Of a stretch of DNA of 64,000 bases, positions 28,442-40,528 are shown in pieces. This DNA comes from an uncultured Verrucomicrobia subdivision 3 bacterium (GTDB lineage Bacteria > Verrucomicrobiota > Verrucomicrobiia > Limisphaerales > UBA11358), in the NCBI GenBank assembly GCA_903872345.1, contig CAIQKM010000040.1, positions 1-64,000 of the forward strand, written 5' to 3'. A program made the position numbers and the translations under genes. The notes under the pieces were generated by a model that saw only the letters and a list, made by a program, of their open reading frames with translations, was not told where the DNA came from and did no database searches. Every line of letters begins with the position of its first letter. Position 1 is the first letter of the stretch.

Positions 28442-29688
28442 CCGCCATGCTTGCCAAATTTATCGAGCGAGGGTTTGAGCTCGGGATACTTTGCCGACGC
28501 CGACTCCATGGTCAGCCCCTCCACCGCCGCCGCCCACCATTGTTGCAGCGACCGCACGCCCGCCGCCGCCCCGTGCGGATGCGCCATGATGCCGCCGCCG
28601 GCCATGTACAGCAAGTCCACCGTCCGCGTGCGACGATACGTCTCCGGCGCCTGCCCGCCCCACTGACCTGAGGACACCACCGGGAGCACCGAAAATCCGC
28701 CCAGCAACGGCTTTTGACACGCCGCAATGGACCGCACCACCGAGTCATCGCTCTCCCAAAACTTGTTCGCAATGCCGTTCACATGAATCTGATCCACGCC
28801 CGCCAGCCGCCAGATTTTCTGGTACGCCGGAAATTCAATCCCCAGCCACGGATGCCGGTTCAACGCGCCCCAGCCGTTGCGATGACCATGAATCGCCAGC
28901 GCGCCCGCATCGCAAATTTTCTTCACCCCCGCCAGCCCCACGCTGTTCAGCGACACCATCGCGCCCGTGCCCCCGCTGCGCACCACCTTTTCATAATGCC
29001 GCTGCATCGCGTCCAGTTCATCGCTGATATTAAACGCGTACATCACCTTTTTGCCCGTGCGGTCGGCGTGCTCATTCAACACGCGCATGATGGCATCCAC
29101 CCGCGCATCAAAGGGCGAATGCGGCGGGTCCGCCATCAGTTCGTCATCCTTGATAAAATCAATCCCCGCGCCCGCCAGCGTGCGAACCATCTCCGCCGTC
29201 TGCTCCGGCGTCAGACCAATGCTCGGCTTGATGATCGTCCCAATCAGCGGCCGACCCGTCACACCCGTCAATTGGCGGCAACCCGCCACCCCGAATTTCG
29301 GTCCGCGAAAATGTTCGGCAAACGACGGCGGAAATTCCACATCCATCAGCTTCAGCCCGGAGAACTGGGTCAGCTCATAGAGATTGCCTTGCAGCGTCGA
29401 AACCAGCGTGGGCAGGTTCCAGCCCATGTTCTCCACCGGCCAGGACACCACGATCTCCGCGCGCTGAAAGCTTCCGCTCGCCGACCGGCAACCCGGCAGA
29501 CTCGGAGTCGTGACCGTTTCCAGCAGCGTGATTTTTTCCACCCGCGCCGCAAACCGCTGCTTCAACTCCTCCGTCTCGCCCGGCACCGCCACGAAGGTGC
29601 CCGATGACTGCTCGCCCGCCAGCGAGGCCGCCGCCTTCGCCACCGCCAGCGGTGTCTCAATCAGGTAGGTTGCAACAATTCGTTCCAT
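28438..29688 (-). CDS. RuBisCO-like protein (form IV; OiaX/OiaT-like candidate)
   Basis: The 416-residue protein starts at ATG 29688 (MERIVATYLIETPLAVAKAA). It keeps the core RuBisCO features: Lys154 in GTIIKPSIGL, the carbamylated-lysine cluster at 180-183 (FIKDDE, Lys-Asp-Asp-Glu), GHRNGWGALNRHPWLG and a loop-6-like NKFWE lysine. Carbon fixation is unlikely, because there is no small subunit or phosphoribulokinase and the neighbours are a DUF1537 kinase and a transporter. RuBisCO-like proteins beside DUF1537 kinases act as 3-oxo-isoapionate-4-phosphate decarboxylase or transcarboxylase. Isomerase-type members (methionine salvage) are an alternative, but no mtn genes are here. It starts 8 bp after the FGE-like gene ends. 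Confidence 0.88.
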   Translation of the reverse strand: MERIVATYLIETPLAVAKAAASLAGEQSSGTFVAVPGETEELKQRFAARVEKITLLETVTTPSLPGCRSASGSFQRAEIVVSWPVENMGWNLPTLVSTLQGNLYELTQFSGLKLMDVEFPPSFAEHFRGPKFGVAGCRQLTGVTGRPLIGTIIKPSIGLTPEQTAEMVRTLAGAGIDFIKDDELMADPPHSPFDARVDAIMRVLNEHADRTGKKVMYAFNISDELDAMQRHYEKVVRSGGTGAMVSLNSVGLAGVKKICDAGALAIHGHRNGWGALNRHPWLGIEFPAYQKIWRLAGVDQIHVNGIANKFWESDDSVVRSIAACQKPLLGGFSVLPVVSSGQWGGQAPETYRRTRTVDLLYMAGGGIMAHPHGAAAGVRSLQQWWAAAVEGLTMESASAKYPELKPSLDKFGKHGG

Positions 29689-29696
29689 GTTCAAAT

Positions 29697-30524
29697 TCAA
29701 GGTTTGGCCGCCAGCACACAGCGGAAGCCCGTCGCCACGCTGAAACGTCCCGGGGCAACGTGCGTGCGCGATGACGACCACAAACTCTTCGGCCCGCAAT
29801 TGATCCACGCCCCGCCGCGCAGCACGCGCTGCTTGTGCGTGCCATCATAATCATCCGCGCACCATTCCAGCGCGTTCCCCGCCAGATCATACAGGCCCGA
29901 CGGCTCGGGCGTAAAGCTCCCCACCGGCGACGTCGTCACAAATCCGTCGTTGTACCCCTCAATGTGCGGCCAGTTCGTAAAATAATTCTTCGCACTCAGA
30001 TCGGCGAAATTGCCCGCGCCCGGCGGCGGCGGATACTGTGTGCCCCACGGATAGACATTCGCCAGCTTGGCGTTTTTGTCGCGCGGCGTCGCGCCCGATT
30101 CTTGGCCGCCAATCCCCACCGCTTCGCTCCACTCCGCATCCGTCGGCAGCCGGTACTCAAACCCAGAGGACAGCTTACCCGCGTCCTGCTCCGTCGCCGT
30201 CAGCCACCGGCAAAACGCCGTCGCATCGTTCCAACTCACATTCACCACCGGATATTCCGGCCCCGGCGACACCGGCGTAACCTCATGGTACAGCGCGTGG
30301 TTCCAGTTCGTCCCATCCAGCTTCGGCCCCGTGGTGGCAAACGCCGCAAAATCCATTACCCGCGTCTCAAAAATGGAAAACCGCACCCCCGCCGACGGCA
30401 CCGGCAGAAATACCATCCCCAAGGTGTTCGTCCACCGCCCCGCCGACGGCAAAGTCTGCGCCTCCGCCATCACCGGCCAGGCCAGGACGGCAAGCAGATA
30501 CAATCTGGGCAGCAGGGGGTTCAT
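29697..30524 (-). CDS. Exported FGE/SUMF1-domain protein lacking the second active-site cysteine
   Basis: The 275-residue protein has a signal peptide (LYLLAVLAWPVMAEAQ) and a full FGE-sulfatase-type domain: PVVNVSWNDATAFCRWLTA, EYRLPTDAEWSEA, GLYDLAGNALEWCAD and RVLRGGAWINCG. True formylglycine-generating enzymes need two cysteines five residues apart after RGGSW. Here the first is present, but the second position is leucine, and no sulfatase is encoded nearby. It is probably a structural or ligand-binding variant. It is the first gene of the RuBisCO-like operon (8-bp spacing), which is an unusual partnership. Confidence 0.82.
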   Translation of the reverse strand: MNPLLPRLYLLAVLAWPVMAEAQTLPSAGRWTNTLGMVFLPVPSAGVRFSIFETRVMDFAAFATTGPKLDGTNWNHALYHEVTPVSPGPEYPVVNVSWNDATAFCRWLTATEQDAGKLSSGFEYRLPTDAEWSEAVGIGGQESGATPRDKNAKLANVYPWGTQYPPPPGAGNFADLSAKNYFTNWPHIEGYNDGFVTTSPVGSFTPEPSGLYDLAGNALEWCADDYDGTHKQRVLRGGAWINCGPKSLWSSSRTHVAPGRFSVATGFRCVLAAKP

Positions 30525-30602
30525 TTTGATTCCCCGGATATTGCCGGAATCCCCGCCCGCGAGTCATGCAAATAATGCCAAATGAATTTTGATAAATGAT
30601 AA

Positions 30603-34484
<3,882 letters not shown>

Positions 34485-34525
34485 CCCGGGTGGCCGCGTA
34501 TGCCAACCCGCAGATTGGTGGCGTG

Positions 34526-34951
34526 CTAATCGGCGCTTTCTTCCGGCGCTGAGAAATATTTGGCCACGAAAGGAATTTGCCGGCGATGGAGTACCAGCGT
34601 GACCAGGCTGCAAACCGCCACGGTGAGCGCCAGGGCAAAGAGCAATCCGCCGTCGCCCTGCACCACAATGCCCAGAACGGTGAGATGCGACATGATGGCA
34701 CCGCCCATCACACCCAGCGCGAGCAGCGCGCCAAGCCAGCAGTGGCAACGGGACAACAGCAGGATGCCGGCAATCAATTCCACCACCCCGGAGCCATAGC
34801 GTCCCCACGGTTCCATCCCCACCTTGGTGAAAATGTAAACCGACTCGGGCGCGCCGGTGAATTTGAAAAACAACGTTTGCAGCAAGATGACGGCCGCCGT
34901 CAGCCGAACCACCCAACTGGCAATTTTTTGGTATTTGGCAAGCGAGTTCAT
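34526..34951 (-). CDS. DoxX-family membrane protein
   Basis: The 141-residue protein starts at ATG 34951 (MNSLAKYQKIASWVVRL) and has four hydrophobic helices. LLQTLFFKFTGAPESV and YGSGVVELIAGILLLS match the DoxX/SURF4-like family. The family is linked to thiol or quinone redox functions, but no specific reaction is established for such members. It stands alone, converging with the LacZ-type gene. Confidence in the family is good and in the role is low. Confidence 0.8.
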   Translation of the reverse strand: MNSLAKYQKIASWVVRLTAAVILLQTLFFKFTGAPESVYIFTKVGMEPWGRYGSGVVELIAGILLLSRCHCWLGALLALGVMGGAIMSHLTVLGIVVQGDGGLLFALALTVAVCSLVTLVLHRRQIPFVAKYFSAPEESAD

Positions 34952-35262
34952 AATGTACCGGTTTGGTCGCAGCGGGCGGCGAAAGCTTACAAAAAATGTT
35001 GCGGCCGGGCGACGCAAATGATCCGCGGCATCGTTGACTATGGCAAGCTGCCTACGCCGCAATTGCAAAGTTTGGACAGTCGGTTGAACGCCGCCACGGC
35101 GGAGTTTGACCGCGGCCGGATGAGCCAAGGTTGTTGCGTTTTGAGAGAATAGTTGACCTTGGTGAAAAAATTTCATTTGGACTCGGGCACCGCGCAACTT
35201 CGCCCTCCGCCCCCCATTGGCAATTGGCAATTGGCAATTAAAGGCGGCAAATCTCCTCGCCC
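34952..35262. other. Intergenic spacer with a small tandem repeat
   Basis: No gene is supported here. A 7-bp unit (ATTGGCA) is repeated three times with a partial fourth at 35216-35239. The rest is unremarkable. Confidence 0.5.
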
Positions 35263-35302
35263 GTAAAAACAGTTCAGCCAGATACCCGCAGGCATCTGGC
35301 TG
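35263..35302 (-). terminator. Rho-independent terminator after the carB half
   Basis: Read on the minus strand, CAGCCAGAT (35302-35294) pairs with ATCTGGCTG (35283-35275) around a short GC loop. A TTTTT run follows a few bases later near 35265-35270. It lies 35 bp past the carB stop at 35337. Confidence 0.7.
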
Positions 35303-35336
35303 AGAATGTTAAATCCGAATGTAGCCGACTAACCCC

Positions 35337-37127
35337 TCAGTGATATTCCTGAATCGTCTTCACCGCGTAGCCGGACTTCTTCAGCGCGGCGATGCCCAGG
35401 GCGGCGGCTTTTGCACCGGAGAGGGTCGTCATGATGGGCGTGCCGGTATAAACGGACGTGGTGCGGATCTTCACCTCATCCACGCGCGGGGTGGCGCCGC
35501 TGGGAGTGTTGATGACAAGCTGGATTTCCTTGTTCTTCAGCAGGTCCACCACGTTGGGACGGCCTTCGGTGAGCTTCATGATGCGCTGCACTTTCAGTCC
35601 GGCCTTTTCCAGCACGGCGGCGGTGCCGGCGGTGGCCACGATTTCAAACCCGAGATTGACGTAGGATTGCGCCACTTCGGCAACTTCATCCTTGTGCATG
35701 TCGCTGACGCTGATGAACACGCGACCGCCGATGGGCAGCGGGGAATTCGCCGCCATCTGCGATTTGGCATAAGCGGTGCCGAGATCGGCATCCAGGCCCA
35801 TGACTTCGCCGGTCGAACGCATTTCGGGCGAGAGCAGGATGTCCTGCCCATGAAATCGATTGAAGGGGAAAACGGATTCCTTCACCGCCCAATACTTGGG
35901 CCAGATTTCCTCGGTGAAATTCAGTTCCTTGAGGGTCTTGCCGGCCATGACCTTGGCGGCAAGTTTGGCGAGCGGGAAGCCGATGGCCTTGCTCACAAAC
36001 GGCACTGTGCGGGAGGCGCGGGGATTCACTTCGAGCACATAGACGGTCGAGCCCTTGACCGCGTACTGCACGTTCATGAGGCCGATCACCTGGAGTTCCC
36101 GGGCCATCGCATGGGTATATTCGCGGATGGTGTTGATGACTTCCTGGGACAGCGTGTGCGGCGGCAGCACCATGGCGGCATCGCCGGAATGGACGCCGGC
36201 GTACTCGATGTGCTCCAACATGCCGCCGATCACGATGGTGCCGCCGTTGGGCAGGCCCACATCGGTGATGCAGTCCACATCCACTTCGGTGGCGTCTTCG
36301 AGAAATTTGTCCACGAGCACCGGCCGCTCCGGCGAAGCTTCCACCGCGAAGCGCATGTAGTGCGACAGTTCGGCGTCGGAGTAAACAATCTGCATCGCGC
36401 GGCCGCCGAGCACAAAGGACGGGCGAACCAGCACGGGATAGCCCAGGCGTTTGGAGGCGACGAGCGCCTCGGCTTCGTTGGTGGCCAGCCCGTTCGGGGG
36501 CTGCGGAATGTTGAGTTTGTTCAACATCGCTGCGAACAGCTTGCGATCCTCGGCAATTTCAATGCTCTGCGGCGAGGTGCCGATAATGTTCACACCGTTC
36601 TTCTGCAGGCCCAGCGCCAGATTCAACGGCGTCTGACCGCCGAACTGGGCGATGGCGCCCCAGCACTTTTCGCGTTCGTAAATGTGGAGGACATCCTCCA
36701 GCGTGAGCGGTTCAAAGAACAGCTTGTCGCTGGTGTCGTAGTCGGTCGAAACCGTCTCGGGATTCGAGTTGACCATGATGGTCTCGAAGCCGTCCTCCTT
36801 GAGGGCAAAGGCGGCGTGGACGCAGCAGTAATCGAATTCAATCCCCTGCCCGATCCGGTTCGGGCCGCCGCCGAGGATCATGACCTTCTTGGCCACGTTG
36901 TTTTTGACCTCGTCATCGCCGCGGTCGTAAGTGGAATAGTAATAGGGGGTAAAGGCCTCGAATTCAGCGGCGCAGGTATCCACCAGCCGGTAGCTGGGGA
37001 TAATGTTCAACTGCTTGCGCAAGGCGCGGATCGAGTCCTCGGTTTCACCCACCAAATGGGCAATTTGCCGGTCGGAAAACCCGAGCGATTTGGCCCGGGC
37101 GAGTTTTTCTGCATTTAATGACGACAT
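35337..37127 (-). CDS. carB: Carbamoyl-phosphate synthase large subunit, C-terminal half (split CarB)
   Basis: The 596-residue protein starts at ATG 37127 (MSSLNAEKLARAKSLGFSDR). Standard CarB is about 1,070 residues. This gene begins exactly at the oligomerisation domain (DRQIAHLVGETEDSIRALRK, then YRLVDTCAAEFEAFTPYYYS). It continues through the second ATP-grasp (carbamoyl-phosphate) domain (VMILGGGPNRIGQGIEFDYC, PVLVRPSFVLGGRAMQIVY, VLEVNPRASRTVPFVSKA) and ends with the MGS-like allosteric domain. All segments look intact, so this is a domain-clean split and not decay. The N-terminal carboxyphosphate half is not in the window and must be elsewhere. Split CarB is known in Aquifex and some archaea. 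It feeds arginine and pyrimidine synthesis. Confidence 0.92.
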   Translation of the reverse strand: MSSLNAEKLARAKSLGFSDRQIAHLVGETEDSIRALRKQLNIIPSYRLVDTCAAEFEAFTPYYYSTYDRGDDEVKNNVAKKVMILGGGPNRIGQGIEFDYCCVHAAFALKEDGFETIMVNSNPETVSTDYDTSDKLFFEPLTLEDVLHIYEREKCWGAIAQFGGQTPLNLALGLQKNGVNIIGTSPQSIEIAEDRKLFAAMLNKLNIPQPPNGLATNEAEALVASKRLGYPVLVRPSFVLGGRAMQIVYSDAELSHYMRFAVEASPERPVLVDKFLEDATEVDVDCITDVGLPNGGTIVIGGMLEHIEYAGVHSGDAAMVLPPHTLSQEVINTIREYTHAMARELQVIGLMNVQYAVKGSTVYVLEVNPRASRTVPFVSKAIGFPLAKLAAKVMAGKTLKELNFTEEIWPKYWAVKESVFPFNRFHGQDILLSPEMRSTGEVMGLDADLGTAYAKSQMAANSPLPIGGRVFISVSDMHKDEVAEVAQSYVNLGFEIVATAGTAAVLEKAGLKVQRIMKLTEGRPNVVDLLKNKEIQLVINTPSGATPRVDEVKIRTTSVYTGTPIMTTLSGAKAAALGIAALKKSGYAVKTIQEYH

Positions 37128-37204
37128 GGCGATTAAAGTTGCCATAGTAACCCAAATTTTTGGCCAACTGTCCAGAACGACCGTACGCAATTTGGGGGGC
37201 GGCC

Positions 37205-37312
37205 GGGGCACGCCCATCCCCGGGCGCAGCAACTTGGCGAATCAAGCGGCGGGGAAAGAATCCAGCCGCCTGTACGTTTGGTAATTGCTGCGCCCACAGA
37301 CGGGTGTGGGCC
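37205..37312. repeat. Inverted-repeat dispersed element upstream of the carB half
   Basis: The left end (CGCCCATCCCCGGGCGCAGC then AA, 37211-37232) and the right end (TTGCTGCGCCCACAGACGGG, about 37285-37304) are imperfect inverted copies. The left end matches the elements in the LacZ-type gene and near 40260. The element lies in the divergent spacer between carB and the gene at 37409. Confidence 0.65.
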
Positions 37313-37408
37313 AGGACCGCAACCATATTGCAATTTCGGGGTTCTATCTCCCGGCGCCGCAGCGCGCCGGCGACGGGAAGGCGCTTGCCGCCGGGGGCGA
37401 AATGATTT

Positions 37409-38629
37409 ATGAATGCTTTGATGAGACGGGTTTATCGAGATTTGAGCTGGCTGGCGGTGCTGCTGCCGGTGATGGCGGGGGCGCAGATTGATCCGGTCAA
37501 GCGCGACCTGATCCAGTTTGGCTACAATCAGCCCACGGAAGGCAAGGCGCCGCTGGCCGCCTACGCCTATTATTACCACAACCAGCCGGATTTCCTCCGC
37601 ACCAACCTCACCCTGCGACTGGCCCTGGCCCCGACGTACATTGACTCCGAATTCGGCTTCAACCACGGGCTGGGACCAAACACCGATTTCGCCCTCGGCC
37701 TGGCCGGCGGCGGCTTTGCGGACGGCTACAATGAAATCCGGAACGGCAAATGGCTGGAAGGGCAATCCTTTGACGGCAACGGTGCGGAGATCAACGGCAG
37801 CGTCTATCACCTCTTCAATCCGGGTGACATGATCCCGCTCAACTGGGTATTTCATACGGGCGCTCGCGGCTCCTTTTATCAGGCCAATGACAAAACCTCC
37901 CCCGCCTTTGAACTGCCCGATGACATGGCCGAGTTCAACGTTCGCACCGGCCTGCGCTATGGCGGCATGGAACCCACATTGTTTCCCGATCTGGCGATGG
38001 AACTGGCGGTCTGGTACGAAAGCGAAATCCGCACCTCCGCCGGCAGCTACGGATTTAACGGCGACCGGGAACTGGAAACCGCCTCGCACCTGTTTTGGGC
38101 CTCGGCGGCGCTGTCCTACACGCTGCCGGAGAGCAAACAGAATATCTTCGCGCGGCTCATCGCCGGCACCAGCGTGAATGCGGACCGCCTGAGCGCCTAC
38201 CGGCTGGGCGGCTTTCTGCCGCTCATCGCCGAATATCCCCTCTCGCTGCCCGGCTATTATTTTCAGGAATTCAGCGCCCGGCAATTTGTGCTGTTGAACG
38301 CGAGTTATACGGTTCCCATCGCGCCGAATGAACGCTGGAACCTGGAATTCAACGGGGCCACGGCGGGCATCAATTATCTGTCCGGCACCGCGCAGGCCGG
38401 CAATTGGGTGAGCGGCGTGGGCGCCGGGCTGCTGTATCGTTCGCCGTCGGACCGCTACAAGGTGATCTTGAACTATGCGTACGGCATTGACGCCATCCGC
38501 AGCGATGGGCGCGGCGCCAGCAGCATCACCGTGCTGCTCCAGGTGGATCTGGGCAAAATGCACAGCAAGGATTTCTCCCAAACCCAGCCCAATCGCTGGC
38601 AGGGCTGGAACTGGCTGCTGGGCCGTTAG
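37409..38629 (+). CDS. Putative outer-membrane beta-barrel protein
   Basis: The 406-residue protein has a signal peptide (LSWLAVLLPVMAGAQ, cleavage before IDPVK). The remainder alternates aromatic and small residues in predicted strands (YAYYYHNQPDFLRTNLTLRL, GVGAGLLYRSPSDRYKVILN) and ends near an aromatic-rich tail. These are features of an outer-membrane barrel of roughly 12-16 strands. I do not recognise a named family. It is transcribed away from carB and seems monocistronic. Confidence 0.7.
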   Translation: MNALMRRVYRDLSWLAVLLPVMAGAQIDPVKRDLIQFGYNQPTEGKAPLAAYAYYYHNQPDFLRTNLTLRLALAPTYIDSEFGFNHGLGPNTDFALGLAGGGFADGYNEIRNGKWLEGQSFDGNGAEINGSVYHLFNPGDMIPLNWVFHTGARGSFYQANDKTSPAFELPDDMAEFNVRTGLRYGGMEPTLFPDLAMELAVWYESEIRTSAGSYGFNGDRELETASHLFWASAALSYTLPESKQNIFARLIAGTSVNADRLSAYRLGGFLPLIAEYPLSLPGYYFQEFSARQFVLLNASYTVPIAPNERWNLEFNGATAGINYLSGTAQAGNWVSGVGAGLLYRSPSDRYKVILNYAYGIDAIRSDGRGASSITVLLQVDLGKMHSKDFSQTQPNRWQGWNWLLGR

Positions 38630-39411
38630 GGCATTGCCAGCAACGCCGCAGCGGCTGGCCGGGCGAAGACAGGCGCCGGGGAGCCATTGTTCAATTATCC
38701 TTACCAACCAAATCAAAGCAGAACAGGAATTCTAATCATATCCATTTGTTTGTAGTATTGTTTTTTAATCAGTCCGCCGGCGCCCTGCAACCGTTCGCAA
38801 GTGTACCGGTTCACTTCTGCACCTGGTTTTCCAGACCGGTTCCAAGCGGATGCCAACCCGCCGAATCACCGCCCGCCTCGATGCCCGGGAGAACACTTCC
38901 GCCGCCAACCCCCTTCCGTCGCCCGCCCCGCCTCCTCAGACACAACGCCGCCCCAAGCGCAGCAATAATCGTTTATTGTCTTTGTTTAAGCAATTTATGT
39001 CAGGTCAATGGCAAACCCAACCCGGTCTCCTTGCGGCGTGTCACCTCGTAAACCGCTCCCCGCCAGACAGGTGCCGGCACGGATCCAAAACCAGACCTCG
39101 GATCAGCGCCGCCGCCGGCCAAACCACACCCGCAGCCGGATGCCTCCACCGCCTGACACGAGCCAAAAGCGCCGGCTAATGTTATTTTTATGTCTTCTTA
39201 TAACTTTTGACTTGGTTGACTTTTTAATTGATCGGATTTGTGAACACTGTTCTAATCCAACAAGAAACAGGCGGTGGGCGGGCAGCCAGAGTGGCAGCCA
39301 GAGAATATCTGGGGAAACGTTGAACTGGTTTGGGCCGTTTGCTGCGAGGAATAAATAACGGGCGCAAGCAACAATAAAAATATTTAAGAACCAGACACAA
39401 CCATCATACCT
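38630..39411. other. 780-bp intergenic spacer
   Basis: No convincing gene is present. Short open frames here have poor composition and no start signal. The region becomes AT-rich from about 39180, where TTGACT (39219) could be part of the promoter of the PEP-CTERM gene, but no matching -10 box is clear. Confidence 0.4.
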
Positions 39412-40129
39412 ATGAAATACACATCACCAATTGGCAAGTTCAGTGCCGCCGCCTTGATCGCGGGATTCGTTTTGACATTCTCCACTGCGGTTAATGTGCA
39501 AGCCCAGATTGTCGTTCCTGGCAACGGGTCGGGTGCTCCAACCGGTTACAATTTGTATAATGCGAATAACGTCCCCGGTTTTTCGATCACGAATGGCAAT
39601 CTGGTGTTTTCGGATTTTACCGCTGTTGAAAAATCACTGGCCATCGGGTTGTCCGGCACCGCGATTGATACTTATAACGCCAATGGCATTGAGTTTCAGT
39701 CTGGCGTTTGGACAGTCGATCCGGGCACCAATTATGATTTGAGCATATCGTTCATTGTTTCGGCGTTGAATGGTTCGCCCATCACCGATGTCGGTGCCGC
39801 ATTGCAGGCTACCCCCCCCAACATCGCCAGGAATGATCAGCGTGGATGAAACGATTTCAACGGTCGGGCCGGGGGGCTCTATTGGCAACTCGATTGGCGC
39901 CTTGGCGCTTTTAGCCGGCGGGATACAATCAACAAATGTTGAATTAAATCCCTCTTACAGCAGCCTGTATATCTATAAGGATTTTAAAATGGATAATCAG
40001 ACTGCCACCAGCGGTACCCTAAATGCAAGTGACATCATCCAAACATATGTTACCCCTGAACCGTCCACCTGCGCGATGCTCGTATCCGGTCTCGCTGGCT
40101 TGGGCTTCATGATCCGCCGTCGCAAATAA
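39412..40129 (+). pseudogene. PEP-CTERM sorting-signal protein, frameshifted at a C8 tract
   Basis: The first part (from ATG 39412) has a signal peptide (AALIAGFVLTFSTAVNVQAQ) and a lectin-like beta domain up to VGAALQATPP, then reads into a stop at 39847-39849. The remainder is in the +1 frame and ends with PEPSTCAMLVSGLAGLGFMI followed by arginines, a full PEP-CTERM tripartite signal. Eight cytosines at 39812-39819 mark the junction. With seven, the frame reads ATPPTSPGMISVDE and the two parts join into a protein of about 238 residues. The product would be exported and sorted by an exosortase. The defect may be a sequencing error, a real mutation or a phase-variable switch. Confidence 0.82.
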
Positions 40130-40151
40130 TTCATCCTTTCTCCTCCAACAA

Positions 40152-40183
40152 CCTCCGCCGCTTCACTGTGGCGGGGGTTTTTT
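40152..40183 (+). terminator. Rho-independent terminator after the PEP-CTERM gene
   Basis: CCTCCGCC (40152-40159) pairs with GGCGGGGG (40170-40177) with one G-T wobble, followed directly by six T residues. It lies 22 bp past the stop at 40129. Confidence 0.85.
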
Positions 40184-40258
40184 ATTGTCCCAAACTCACG
40201 CTGAAAGCCGGTGGCGGAATCATCTGCCATTCCATCGGCCCGGGCAAATCCGCCGGAG

Positions 40259-40361
40259 GCGCCCTTCCCCGGGCGCAGTCATCACCAAAAGTTCAGGTCG
40301 CCGTATCTTTGCCGCACCGCTTCATCCGCCACGTTGCCGCGCCCGGGGACGGGCGGCGTTC
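40259..40361. repeat. Inverted-repeat dispersed element
   Basis: The left end CGCCCTTCCCCGGGCGCAG (40260-40278) and the inverted right end GCGCCCGGGGACGGGCGGCG (about 40339-40358) belong to the same family as 37205-37312 and 33515-33548. The spacer 40184-40528 holds no gene I can support. Confidence 0.65.
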
Positions 40362-40528
40362 CGCCAGCATGGCAACACGCGGTCCCGACCTTCAGGTTGC
40401 TCAGGATCCGACCGTGGCTGCCGATACGCCGCGCGCCGGCCAGTGGGCAAGCGGGAACAATAACAAAATGCGCCCCGCGCTATGGGCGCTTTCTATACCA
40501 GATCACATTGACATTGGCATAGGAAAGA

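Noticed and set aside
28438-29688. True carbon-fixing RuBisCO
   Set aside because: No small subunit, phosphoribulokinase or carboxysome gene is present, and the context is a sugar-acid operon. It is a RuBisCO-like protein.
35216-35239. ATTGGCA tandem repeats as replication iterons
   Set aside because: Only three and a bit 7-bp units, with no DnaA boxes or rep gene nearby.
35340-37118. 592-codon plus-strand frame opposite carB
   Set aside because: No recognisable domain, and the sense strand encodes an intact CarB half.
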